NCBI RefSeq assembly: GCF_032814565.1
Contig: NZ_CP136521.1
Location: 3,072,501-3,136,500, forward strand
Length of the DNA: 64,000 nucleotides
Direction of reading: 5' to 3'
Origin: Hwangdonia lutea
GTDB lineage: Bacteria; Bacteroidota; Bacteroidia; Flavobacteriales; Flavobacteriaceae
Below, one piece after another: positions 8,821-16,829 of the stretch (position 1 is the stretch's first letter; the number at the start of each line of letters is the position of its first letter). Both the position numbers and the translations under genes were made by a program. A model generated the notes under the pieces. It was not told the origin of the DNA and did not search any database. It worked only from the letters and a program-made list of their open reading frames with translations.

Positions 8821-9207
8821 ATGGATAATTCAATTTTTTTAGCAAAGTTTTGGGGTTGGTATCTCATTATTTTCTTTTTAATATTAAGTTTTAAACCAAA
8901 GCGCATTAAACAGTTTTTTAATAATTTAAACGATGAAAAATATTTAACAATAGCTTCGTTTATCGCCATAATTATGGGTTTGTTAAATATATTGTTTCAT
9001 AATATTTGGGCATCCAATTGGAAACTTATAATTACCCTTATGGGTTGGATAAGCCTTTTAATGGGGTTATCGTTATTTATAATGCCTAGGCGTACCATTA
9101 CTGTTTTGAAGTTTATTAATATAAAACTGGTACAGCTTATTTACACCCTGTTATTTTTAGTGGGATTGTTTTTACTTAATATGGTTTATGGCATTGTACC
9201 TGTTTAA
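8821..9207 (+). CDS. Small integral membrane protein, four helices
   Basis: 128 residues with four predicted membrane segments (around 9-25, 41-60, 70-90 and 103-125) and short polar connections. No family recognised. It is separated from the upstream usp gene by 6 bases and so is probably co-transcribed and under the same palindrome. Confidence 0.75.
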   Translation: MDNSIFLAKFWGWYLIIFFLILSFKPKRIKQFFNNLNDEKYLTIASFIAIIMGLLNILFHNIWASNWKLIITLMGWISLLMGLSLFIMPRRTITVLKFINIKLVQLIYTLLFLVGLFLLNMVYGIVPV

Positions 9208-9216
9208 TTTATAAAC

Positions 9217-9228
9217 TGATATATATCA
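9217..9228 (+). promoter_or_regulatory. FNR-like palindrome with no gene after it
   Basis: TGATATATATCA, a perfect palindrome. A -7-like TACATTGG starts at 9252, exactly 35 bases from the box start as at the usp promoters. The predicted transcript would begin near 9265 and meets no intact ORF. Confidence 0.6.
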
Positions 9229-9307
9229 TTTCCTAATTTAAAAATGCTTGCTACATTGGCATTGTTATTAAGGAGTTCTTTTACAGAGTTATATAAATAT
9301 AAACCGT

Positions 9308-9478
9308 TGTGCATTTAGAATGAAAATAATTTCAATATGTCAGTTCGAGTGATTTTGAGGAACGAAAAATTGTATCGAGAACCCATTTATGGTTCAAAAA
9401 TTCTTATTCTCGATACAAATTTCACTCATTTCAATCATAAAATTCACTCAAATTGACAGAATTCTGCCAAAATGCACA
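9308..9478. repeat. Flavobacterial-type imperfect inverted repeat
   Basis: Outer arms TGTGCATTT (9308-9316) and AAATGCACA (9470-9478). Inner arms are TGTCAGTTCGAGTG (9338-9351) against CACTCAAATTGACA (9445-9458) and TGTATCGAGAA against TTCTCGATACA. It resembles the palindromic intergenic elements common in flavobacterial genomes. It has no coding capacity. Confidence 0.8.
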
Positions 9479-9631
9479 GCGGGTAAAGATAGATATGGTT
9501 GTTGAAAAACAGCACTATCGAAACAAAGTGTTTTAAGCTATTATTTAGCAGGAAAACCGCAATGTTGCCTTTAGCGATAAAGGGTATGTTGTAGAAAACC
9601 GAAAGTTAGATGATGACATTAAATACTTTGG

Positions 9632-9662
9632 AAAAACAGGAAGCTTCGGTTTCCTGTTTTTT
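9632..9662 (+). terminator. Terminator hairpin with UUCG loop
   Basis: Stem AAACAGGAAGC / GTTTCCTGTTT closed by TTCG (9645-9648), followed by a T run. Confidence 0.75.
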
Positions 9663-9807
9663 ATACCACATAGCGTTTTCGTTGGAAGATGTTTAACGCG
9701 GTTTTAGAAATATTTGATACTATTTAAAACTGAAGACTTAGTATAACTAACATTAGGTATATTAATCATTAGGAAGGTTTATTGCTGAAATCAAATATTT
9801 TTAAGGT

Positions 9808-9840
9808 GAAACAGGAGGTTTAGGCTTCCTGTTTCTGTTT
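9808..9840 (+). terminator. Second terminator-like hairpin
   Basis: GAAACAGGA (9808-9816) pairs with TCCTGTTTC (9827-9835), followed by TGTTTT. The stem sequence nearly repeats that of the hairpin at 9632. Confidence 0.6.
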
Positions 9841-9856
9841 TATGGCGGCTATTAAT

Positions 9857-9885
9857 CAATTCGCATGTATTGCAAATGCGAATTG
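9857..9885 (+). ncRNA. Perfect 10-bp hairpin ahead of a terminator, possible small-RNA 3' end
   Basis: CAATTCGCAT (9857-9866) and ATGCGAATTG (9876-9885) flank a 9-base loop. Another hairpin with a T tail follows directly. The pair looks like the 3' end of a small RNA, but no other support is visible. Confidence 0.3.
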
Positions 9886-9886
9886 A

Positions 9887-9919
9887 AAAAGGGGATGTTA
9901 ATTAACAGCCCCTTTTTTT
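9887..9919 (+). terminator. Third terminator, before usp cluster
   Basis: AAAAGGGG (9887-9894) pairs with CCCCTTTT from 9909, with an inner TGTTAA/TTAACA stem, then a run of seven T. Confidence 0.75.
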
Positions 9920-9958
9920 GTTTATATCAGATGCATTGCAATCAAACGGATTCAAATC

Positions 9959-9970
9959 TGATATATATCA
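9959..9970 (+). promoter_or_regulatory. FNR-like palindrome upstream of the three-gene usp cluster
   Basis: Perfect TGATATATATCA. The -7-like TAACTTTA (9994-10001) starts 35 bases from the box start. The first usp ATG is at 10019. Confidence 0.72.
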
Positions 9971-10018
9971 TTGCATTAGCACCATATAGTATTTAACTTT
10001 AGTTGTAAATATAACGCC

Positions 10019-10867
10019 ATGAGAAAAATACTGATACCTACCGATTTTTCTGAAAACGCCATCAAAGCCATTCAATATGCCGTAGAATTATTAAAATATG
10101 AAATTACCGAGTTTTATTTGATGCACGCCTATCAAGACGATATTTATGCCGATGAAGATTTGTTGGCTCAAGAATCTTTAGATAAGGTTTCAGCAATTAT
10201 TAGTGAAAACTCTAAAGAAAAATTAAAAAGCACCCTAAAATTAATCCGCAGTGTGTCTCCAAACCCAAGGCACTCATACCATATTATATCATCAAATAAC
10301 TTGTTGGTAGACGAGGCCAATAAAATTGTAGATGAGCAAAATATTGATATGATTGTTATGGGAACCCGAGGGAAGACAAACGATAGAAAACTGACTTTTG
10401 GCAGTCATACTTTACAGGTTTTAAAATATGTGCAATGTCCGGTTTTGGCCATTCCAGAAAATTATAAATACACTCAACCAAAGCATATTCTTTTTCCAAC
10501 AGATTACATGATACCGTATAAAAGAAGAGAGCTGAAGTTACTTTGCGAAATAGCGATTCCTTTTAGGGCTGTAATAGATATGCTTTACATATCTACAAGC
10601 CATAAATTATCATTAAGGCAAAAAGACAATAAGGCATTTATTGAAAGAGAATTGTGTAAAAACAACATCAATTTTAAAATAGAAAACAGCAAGCATATTA
10701 TCAATGCCATTTACAAAAACATTATAGAAAACAACACCGATATATTGGTTATGGTAAACACAAGATATTCTTTTTTAGAGAGTATGTTGTATCAATCTAC
10801 CATAGACGAGTTGAGCTTAAATCTTGATATCCCGTTTTTAGCATTACAAAATATGAGGCGCAGTTAA
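10019..10867 (+). CDS. Two-domain universal stress protein
   Basis: 282 residues starting RKILIPTDFSENAIKA. The first domain carries the ATP loop with G115, G118 and G128-S129 (MGTRG...FGSH). The second domain (from about ILFPTDYMIPYKR) has no such loop. It is the first gene of a run of three usp paralogues with 24- and 11-base gaps, transcribed from the FNR-like promoter just upstream. Paralogues differ enough to suggest old duplications rather than a recent one. Confidence 0.92.
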   Translation: MRKILIPTDFSENAIKAIQYAVELLKYEITEFYLMHAYQDDIYADEDLLAQESLDKVSAIISENSKEKLKSTLKLIRSVSPNPRHSYHIISSNNLLVDEANKIVDEQNIDMIVMGTRGKTNDRKLTFGSHTLQVLKYVQCPVLAIPENYKYTQPKHILFPTDYMIPYKRRELKLLCEIAIPFRAVIDMLYISTSHKLSLRQKDNKAFIERELCKNNINFKIENSKHIINAIYKNIIENNTDILVMVNTRYSFLESMLYQSTIDELSLNLDIPFLALQNMRRS

Positions 10868-10891
10868 CAAATTATAAAAATTTTAAAAGCC

Positions 10892-11746
10892 ATGAAAAAA
10901 ATACTTCTTCCCACCGATTTTTCTAAAAATTCCTGGAATGCTATATCCTATGCGTTACAGCTTTTTAAAAACGAAACCTGCAAGTTTTATTTGCTAAATA
11001 CTTACACGCCAATAATCTATCACGTAGAATATGTTTTGGTACAACCGGCACAATTTGGTATGGCAGATGCGGTTAGGGAAAGCGCCTTAAAACAGCTCAA
11101 CGATTTTAAGGAGAAAATAGCAACAACGTTTAAAAACCCAAAGCACACCATACAAACCATGGCGGCTTTTAATACGCTTATTCCCGAAATTAAAGATGTT
11201 GTTGAAGTAAAAGAAATCGATTATATAGTTATGGGAACCAAGGGCGCAACGGGTGCCAAAGAGGTATTATTTGGAACAAATACCGTGCACGTTTTTAAAA
11301 ACGTAAAATGTCCAATAATAGCCATTCCTGATGGCTTCGATTTTGAAACGCCACACGAAGTTCTGTTTCCAACAGATTATGAAATCGACTATAAATACCA
11401 TCATATAAAACCCATATTAAACATCATTTCACTTTACAATTCCCGAGTAAACGTGTTAAACGTGTCTTATGGCTACGATTTGTCTGAAACGCAAAAATCG
11501 CATAAAAAAATATTGGAAACCTACTTTACCGATAGCGATTGCTTTTATCATAGTGTAAGCAATCAAAATGTGCCAGAAGCCATAACTAAATTTCAGTTAA
11601 GGAATCAAGTGAACTTATTAATTATGATTAACAATAAACGGTCGTTTTTCGAGAATTTGTTTTTCAAATCCAAAGTAAACCAAATAGGGTTTCATTTAAA
11701 CGTTCCGTTTTTAGTTATTCCTGCAAAAACATTAAATAAATCATAA
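10892..11746 (+). CDS. Two-domain universal stress protein
   Basis: 284 residues starting KKILLPTDFSKNSWNA. Nucleotide loop G115, G118 and G128-T129 (MGTKGATGAKEVLFGTN) lies in the first half. The second half starts near VLFPTDYEIDYKYH and lacks it. Middle gene of the three-gene usp run, 24 bases after the previous one. It is most like the next gene, sharing MGTKGATGAKE. Role beyond general stress survival cannot be read from sequence. Confidence 0.92.
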   Translation: MKKILLPTDFSKNSWNAISYALQLFKNETCKFYLLNTYTPIIYHVEYVLVQPAQFGMADAVRESALKQLNDFKEKIATTFKNPKHTIQTMAAFNTLIPEIKDVVEVKEIDYIVMGTKGATGAKEVLFGTNTVHVFKNVKCPIIAIPDGFDFETPHEVLFPTDYEIDYKYHHIKPILNIISLYNSRVNVLNVSYGYDLSETQKSHKKILETYFTDSDCFYHSVSNQNVPEAITKFQLRNQVNLLIMINNKRSFFENLFFKSKVNQIGFHLNVPFLVIPAKTLNKS

Positions 11747-11757
11747 AAAAATAACCA

Positions 11758-12588
11758 ATGAAACGCCATATTTTACTTCCCACCGATTTTTCAGATAATT
11801 CATGGAGTGCCATAGTTTACGCCTTGAAACTATACGCCAACGAACCCTGTACGTTTTATTTTTTAAACTCCGTGGCCATTAAGGTTTCTAAGCTATCCAA
11901 TCTTTCAAACAAATTATCGACAATTATGCGAGAAGACGCCAAGACCGAGTTAAAGGACTTAAAGGCATTGGCCGAAACCAGTACAACCAACACAAATCAT
12001 GATTTTTTAACCATTCTAAGTTCAGAAGATTTAATATCCGCTATAAAAAATGCGGTTAAAAAATGGCAAATCGATGTTATAGTTATGGGAACCAAAGGCG
12101 CCACGGGTGCAAAAGAGTTTTTCTTTGGCAGCAATACCATGCGCGTTATTAATAGCTTTAGAAATTGCCCTGTTTTAATTGTGCCGGAAGAATTCGATTT
12201 TGTCACACCCAAACAAATTGCTTTTCCAACAGATTACAACCGCTTTTACGGAAAGGCTGAAATTGAGCCGTTAACAAAACTAGCAGATTTACACGACTCT
12301 AAAATTAGAATTGTGCACATCAATGAGAAAGAAGAACTCAGCGATATTCAAGAATATAACCTGATGATTTTACAAAGCCATTTAAACAATTATGATTACA
12401 GTTTACACTGGATGCCTAAGTATGATAAAAAAACGGCAGAAATCAATGATTTTATTGAAGAACTGAATATTGACATGCTGGCCATGGTAAATTATAAACA
12501 GAGTTTTATAGAAAAAATAGTAAACGAGCCTATTATAAAGAAAATAGGATTTAAACCCAACATACCATTTTTGGTTATACCGGAATAA
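11758..12588 (+). CDS. Two-domain universal stress protein
   Basis: 276 residues starting KRHILLPTDFSDNSWSA. Nucleotide loop G111, G114 and G124-S125 lies in the first domain. The second domain begins near IAFPTDYNRFYGK. Last of the usp run, 11 bases after its neighbour. The next gene starts 75 bases on, so the transcript may continue into the nuclease and metallo-beta-lactamase genes. No terminator hairpin is seen in between. Confidence 0.92.
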   Translation: MKRHILLPTDFSDNSWSAIVYALKLYANEPCTFYFLNSVAIKVSKLSNLSNKLSTIMREDAKTELKDLKALAETSTTNTNHDFLTILSSEDLISAIKNAVKKWQIDVIVMGTKGATGAKEFFFGSNTMRVINSFRNCPVLIVPEEFDFVTPKQIAFPTDYNRFYGKAEIEPLTKLADLHDSKIRIVHINEKEELSDIQEYNLMILQSHLNNYDYSLHWMPKYDKKTAEINDFIEELNIDMLAMVNYKQSFIEKIVNEPIIKKIGFKPNIPFLVIPE

Positions 12589-12663
12589 GTTGATTGGTCA
12601 CTTTTGTATACCTAAAAATTAAACGAGAAAAGCTAAACAACCTTAAATTTTACGACCTAAGTT

Positions 12664-13506
12664 ATGAAATCAACTTCAATAGAAATCATTAAATCATCTG
12701 GTGAAAAAGCAAAGTTTTCATTGGAAAAGTTGGAAGCATCGTTAAAACGTACGGGTGCAGATCATCAAACCGTCAATCAAATAGTCCATAAGGTTACAGA
12801 CGAGCTTTACCAAGGCATTTCAACAAAAGAAATCTATAACAGGGCGTTTTCATTATTAAAAAAAAAGAAAAGCCACTTTGCATCAAAATATAAACTTAAA
12901 AAGGCCATTTACGAGTTGGGGCCAACGGGTTTTCCGTTTGAGCGTTTTATAAGTGCCATTTTGCAATATTCTGGTTATAAAACCGAAGTTGGTAAAATAT
13001 TACAAGGCAAATGCGTAACGCACGAAATTGATGTTATAGCGCAAAAAAATAATAAAACCACGGTAATAGAATGTAAGTTCCATAATGAAGAAGGGCTTAA
13101 TTGCAATGTAAAAATTCCGCTTTATATAAACTCTCGCTATAATGATATAAAAGCCCATTGGAGCGCCAACGATAAAACTAAAACCACACTCACAAAGGGT
13201 TGGGTGGTAACCAACACGCGTTTTACAACAGATGCGATACAGTACGGAAATTGCATTAATTTATACTTACTGAGTTGGGATTACCCCAAAAATGATGGCT
13301 TAAAAGATAGAATAGACCGATTGGGATTATACCCCGTTACAGTGTCAACATTGCTAACCAAAAGGGAAAAACAGTTTTTGTTGAGTAGGGATGTGGTGCT
13401 GTGCAGAACCTTAATTGGCGATGCGTTTTATTTGGACCATTTAGGGGTTTCTGAAACGCGCAAAGAAAAAATATTGAATGAAATAAAAATGCTTTGTAAT
13501 CATTAA
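12664..13506 (+). CDS. ATP-cone domain fused to a Mrr-like restriction-fold nuclease
   Basis: 280 residues. Residues 1-90 (IEIIKSSGEKAKFSLEKLE...) form an ATP-cone, the nucleotide-sensing module of NrdR and ribonucleotide reductases. Then FPFERFISAILQYSGYKTEV leads into a PD-(D/E)xK core with Asp123 (HEIDVIAQ), Glu136 and Lys138 (VIECKFH), as in Mrr-type endonucleases. A role in nucleotide-gated DNA or RNA cleavage is inference. The stop lies 5 bases before the beta-CASP gene, so the two are probably co-translated from one message. Confidence 0.82.
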   Translation: MKSTSIEIIKSSGEKAKFSLEKLEASLKRTGADHQTVNQIVHKVTDELYQGISTKEIYNRAFSLLKKKKSHFASKYKLKKAIYELGPTGFPFERFISAILQYSGYKTEVGKILQGKCVTHEIDVIAQKNNKTTVIECKFHNEEGLNCNVKIPLYINSRYNDIKAHWSANDKTKTTLTKGWVVTNTRFTTDAIQYGNCINLYLLSWDYPKNDGLKDRIDRLGLYPVTVSTLLTKREKQFLLSRDVVLCRTLIGDAFYLDHLGVSETRKEKILNEIKMLCNH

Positions 13507-13511
13507 TAACC

Positions 13512-14885
13512 ATGGGTAAATTTGTTAAAATCCATTTTTTAGGAGCGGTCGGAGTGGTAACGGGTTCAAAATTTCTTTTAGAAACCTCAGAAAAAAACAT
13601 TTTGATTGATTGCGGCATGTTTCAGGGCGTAAAAGAATTACGGGAACTTAATTGGAGCCATTTACCCATTCATGTGGAAACCATTGATTTGGTATTGCTT
13701 ACACATGGCCATTTGGATCATGTTGGATATTTGCCACGACTCATAAAACAGGGCTTTGCAGGTAAAATTATAGGCACCGCGCCTACATTGGCAATAGCCG
13801 AAATTATATTAAAAGACAGTGCTAAAATTCACGAAGAGGAAGCCAAAAAAGCAAATCAGGAAAAATACACCAAACACCAACCGGCCTTACCTTTTTACAC
13901 CAAGCTTGAAGCAGAAAAAACCATAACGCAATTTCAGGTTGAAATGCCCAATAAATGGATAACACTATCAGGAAATATATCGTATCGTTTTAAGTACAAT
14001 GGGCACATTATTGGCGCTACTTTTATCGAATTGGATATTAACGGAAAACGGTTCGTATTCTCGGGCGATATTGGCAGAACAAACGATTATTTGTTAGATA
14101 GCCCAAAAAAACCAGAATGGGCAGACTTTTTATTTGTTGAAAGTACTTATGGCAATAAATGGCATCCAAAGGAAAATATTGAAGCGCTTTTATCAAAACT
14201 CATCAAAGAAACCAATCATAAAAAAGGAAATTTAATCATCCCAAGTTTTGCCGTAGAACGCTTGCAAACACTCATGTTTTTACTTTGGAAACTCTACAAG
14301 GAAAACAAAATACCCAACATTCCCATTTTTGTAGACAGCCCCATGGGTAATAATGTTTTAGACGTTTTTAAGCGATTTCCAAAATGGCACAAATTATCAA
14401 TGGAAGAATATAACGCCATGTGCAAGCATGTAAATATTATTCAATCTTATAAAGAAACCTGGGAAACTATTGACGATAAACGCTCTAAAATAATTATTGC
14501 AGGAAGCGGTATGGTAACAGGCGGTAGGGTGCTTACCTATTTGCAACAACTTATAGACGAGTCTTCAACAACCGTACTGTTGGTAGGTTATCAAGCCGAA
14601 GGAACCCGAGGCAGGCAATTGCAAGACGGGGCACACGAAATACGTTTTTTTGGCAAATATTACCCCGTAAAAGCAACTATAGCATGTGTTGAAAGTCTGT
14701 CGGCACATGCCGATCAATCGGAGTTAATACATTGGATGGGTAACATAAAAAACATTCCGGAAACCGTATTTTTAATTCACGGCGAACCAACTGCCTTGGA
14801 TGCATTTCGGGCAAAAATACAAGATACCTATGGTTGGCAGGTTAAAATACCAAAACTCACTGATGTTGAAAAAGTAAGGCTATAA
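13512..14885 (+). CDS. RNA-processing metallo-beta-lactamase, beta-CASP family
   Basis: 457 residues. Metal motif THGHLDH (H65, H67, D69, H70), then SGDIGR with the bridging aspartate, a beta-CASP region (PSFAVERLQTLMFLLW) and the C-terminal RMMBL block with SLSAHADQSEL and LIHGEP. This is the Ysh1/CPSF73-like branch of RNA endo/exonucleases. Presence in a stress island next to universal stress proteins suggests a role in RNA turnover during stress. Cellular substrates are unknown. Confidence 0.92.
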   Translation: MGKFVKIHFLGAVGVVTGSKFLLETSEKNILIDCGMFQGVKELRELNWSHLPIHVETIDLVLLTHGHLDHVGYLPRLIKQGFAGKIIGTAPTLAIAEIILKDSAKIHEEEAKKANQEKYTKHQPALPFYTKLEAEKTITQFQVEMPNKWITLSGNISYRFKYNGHIIGATFIELDINGKRFVFSGDIGRTNDYLLDSPKKPEWADFLFVESTYGNKWHPKENIEALLSKLIKETNHKKGNLIIPSFAVERLQTLMFLLWKLYKENKIPNIPIFVDSPMGNNVLDVFKRFPKWHKLSMEEYNAMCKHVNIIQSYKETWETIDDKRSKIIIAGSGMVTGGRVLTYLQQLIDESSTTVLLVGYQAEGTRGRQLQDGAHEIRFFGKYYPVKATIACVESLSAHADQSELIHWMGNIKNIPETVFLIHGEPTALDAFRAKIQDTYGWQVKIPKLTDVEKVRL

Positions 14886-14907
14886 CTTTTAAAATACTTC
14901 TCAAAAA

Positions 14908-15321
14908 ATGAAAAAACTAAAAGCATATACCAGCTTTAATCATACTAAAACTACCGAAGAATTACACGACCGTATTTTGCGGGATATTACCAATCTTGAA
15001 AACATAAAGTTTGAGCTAAATTTTTATAAATCTTTACTGAGCAAATCCATTTTTAAACCCCAAGAAATGAATTTGTATGAAAACCTGGTTAAGTTCAAAC
15101 GAGAATTACATGTTTTAAAAAAAGCGAATAAGGGGTTGCTAAGCGAATTAAATTTACATGTCAATCAAATCAAAAAAATGAAAATTGAGGGTGTGGTGTG
15201 CGATAGTTTATGCATAAAAAAACACGACGATTTAGAGCTTAAAATATTCAGTTTTAAAACTAAAATTTTCGACTTTAAATTTAGATTATTTCAATATTTA
15301 GAAAGTGTTTTTATTAATTAA
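14908..15321 (+). CDS. Coiled-coil protein of unknown function
   Basis: 137 residues, mostly helical and Lys/Glu-rich, with long heptad-like stretches (TTEELHDRILRDITNLENI; FKRELHVLKKANKGLLSEL). No signal peptide, no membrane segment and no recognised family. It lies 22 bases after the beta-CASP gene and before the Hsp20 promoter, so it probably ends the usp-nuclease transcript. Confidence 0.7.
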   Translation: MKKLKAYTSFNHTKTTEELHDRILRDITNLENIKFELNFYKSLLSKSIFKPQEMNLYENLVKFKRELHVLKKANKGLLSELNLHVNQIKKMKIEGVVCDSLCIKKHDDLELKIFSFKTKIFDFKFRLFQYLESVFIN

Positions 15322-15360
15322 ATATCGATCTTAAAACACTTGGAAAGCATGGTAACATGC

Positions 15361-15372
15361 TGATATATATCA
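15361..15372 (+). promoter_or_regulatory. FNR-like palindrome upstream of hsp20
   Basis: Perfect TGATATATATCA. The -7-like TATATTAG (15397-15404) starts 36 bases from the box start. The hsp20 ATG is at 15441. Confidence 0.72.
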
Positions 15373-15440
15373 TTGTAAAAATGATTTTCTGTAAATATAT
15401 TAGAGTTGCAATTGTAAGTTTAACTTAAAAATATAATGTT

Positions 15441-15959
15441 ATGTCAACACTTTTAAAACGCAGAAAAAGAAAAAGATTATCGCCATTTGAGAGCAGATTA
15501 TTAACGCCTTGGAACAATAATTTATTAAGACCTTGGAGAAGCAGGTTGTTTAACCCAAATTTAAATTATCATTCAAGATTTGACGATGTTTTTGAGGATG
15601 CATTTTTTGCTGAGGATAGTTTAATGCCAGCAATGAATGTAAAAGAACAAAATGAAGGTTTTGAAATTGAATTTGCAGCTCCCGGCTATAACAAAAAAGA
15701 TTTTGAGGTGACTATTGAAGATGATGTGCTTCAGGTTAGCGCAGAAAAGGAAATGGAAGACGAGCAAAAAGAAGATGATTATTCTCGTAAAGAGTTTAGT
15801 TATGAATCCTTTAAAAGATCAATGATGCTTCCACCTTCCGTAGATTTGAACCAAGATGTAAAAGCATCTTACAAAAATGGGATTCTAAAATTGAAGCTAT
15901 TAAAGCGAGACGATATATTGGACAAAGAAACTTCTAAAAAAGTTATTGAAGTGCTTTAG
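15441..15959 (+). CDS. Small heat-shock protein, Hsp20/alpha-crystallin family
   Basis: 172 residues. An Arg-rich N-terminal arm (LLKRRKRKRLSPFESRLL) precedes the alpha-crystallin domain from about residue 60 (MPAMNVKEQNEGFEIEF) to about 165. The domain contains the conserved A-x-x-x-N-G-I/V-L strand (ASYKNGILKLKL). It acts as an ATP-independent holdase. It has its own FNR-like promoter and a clear terminator behind it, so it is monocistronic. The very basic N-terminus is longer than in most family members and may influence oligomer assembly. Confidence 0.95.
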   Translation: MSTLLKRRKRKRLSPFESRLLTPWNNNLLRPWRSRLFNPNLNYHSRFDDVFEDAFFAEDSLMPAMNVKEQNEGFEIEFAAPGYNKKDFEVTIEDDVLQVSAEKEMEDEQKEDDYSRKEFSYESFKRSMMLPPSVDLNQDVKASYKNGILKLKLLKRDDILDKETSKKVIEVL

Positions 15960-15968
15960 CAGCTTGTT

Positions 15969-16016
15969 AAAAGCGGAAAGTAGTTAGCTGATAAATTACT
16001 TTCTGCTTTTTTTTTT
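15969..16016 (+). terminator. hsp20 terminator
   Basis: AAAAGCGGAAAGTA (15969-15982) pairs with TACTTTCTGCTTTT (15997-16010), followed by a T run. Confidence 0.85.
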
Positions 16017-16035
16017 AATCTTAAAATAACTCAAA

Positions 16036-16704
16036 ATGAAATATTTAAAACGATTCGTGATTTTTTTATTCGTAACCGGCTGCTCAACCACACAATTGGT
16101 TGAAAACTGGAAAAACCCGGACATTGATTCTTATAGCCCAAGTAAAATTTTAATCGTGGGTATGACTTCAAATTTAGAAGCGAGAGAACAATTTGAAAAA
16201 AAATTACAAGCAGAATACGAATCTAGAGGAATAGAAGCAGTAACGAGTTTAGAGCTTTTTGAAGCGTCGTTTACCACGGAAAAACAGTCAGAAGAAGAAT
16301 TAAGGCGGTTAGAAAACAAGCTTATTACTGACGGATTTGACACTATTTTATTCACAAAGGTAATTGGAGTAGAAGACAAAATTTCATACAGAAGTACATA
16401 TGACGAATATGATAATACACATCGGCGGTTTACCGAAGAATATTTAAAATATCAAGATGCCTTTTACAACCCAGAGTATTATAACGAATACACCGTTTAT
16501 CATGCAGAAACTTCCATGTATTGCATTTGCCCTACAAAAGACAGGGAATTAATTTGGAAGGGTTATATAGATATTATCGATCCGGAATCGGTTAAAGAAA
16601 CCGTAAACGATTACGTTAGTTTGGTTATGGTGGTTTTAGAAGAACAACAACTTACCAATCCAAATCCATTAAATGATGAAACCAATACAGAAGCTATTAA
16701 GTAA
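16036..16704 (+). CDS. Lipoprotein of unknown function
   Basis: 222 residues with a lipoprotein signal peptide ending VTGCS (Cys17), so likely attached to a membrane on the periplasmic side. TTQLVENWKNPD follows, a start shared by several uncharacterised Bacteroidota lipoproteins. The body is acidic with a SPSKILIVGMTSNLEAR segment that looks like the first strand and helix of an alpha/beta fold. It comes 20 bases after the hsp20 terminator, so some read-through from the hsp20 promoter is possible. Confidence 0.7.
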   Translation: MKYLKRFVIFLFVTGCSTTQLVENWKNPDIDSYSPSKILIVGMTSNLEAREQFEKKLQAEYESRGIEAVTSLELFEASFTTEKQSEEELRRLENKLITDGFDTILFTKVIGVEDKISYRSTYDEYDNTHRRFTEEYLKYQDAFYNPEYYNEYTVYHAETSMYCICPTKDRELIWKGYIDIIDPESVKETVNDYVSLVMVVLEEQQLTNPNPLNDETNTEAIK

Positions 16705-16816
16705 TTTTAATGCTATAACAAACAGTGCAATTTCTGTAAATTTTTTAACATTGATAAAATAAATGAATATGTATAATTTATGCTTATTTTGAGTACTGAA
16801 TTTTTCAAAAAACCAT

Positions 16817-16824
16817 TATCTTTA
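16817..16824 (+). promoter_or_regulatory. -7-like element 5 bases before a GTG start
   Basis: TATCTTTA, one mismatch to TAnnTTTG, leaves only 5 bases to the GTG at 16830, which suggests a nearly leaderless transcript. Confidence 0.45.
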
Positions 16825-16829
16825 CAAAA

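Larger units (their letters stand above)
9208..10018. other. 811-base region without an intact gene
   Basis: Holds, in order, an FNR-like palindrome with -7-like element, a long imperfect inverted repeat, three factor-independent-terminator-like hairpins, a separate 10-bp hairpin and a second FNR-like palindrome. One frame reads without stops around 9570-9700 (NVAFSDKGYVVENRK...) but has no start and runs through a terminator, so it may be a decayed gene. A small RNA is the other reading. Confidence 0.5.

Noticed and set aside
9570-9700. Protein-coding gene in the usp intergenic region
   Set aside because: No start codon in frame, and the frame continues through a strong terminator hairpin. 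Kept only as possible gene decay.
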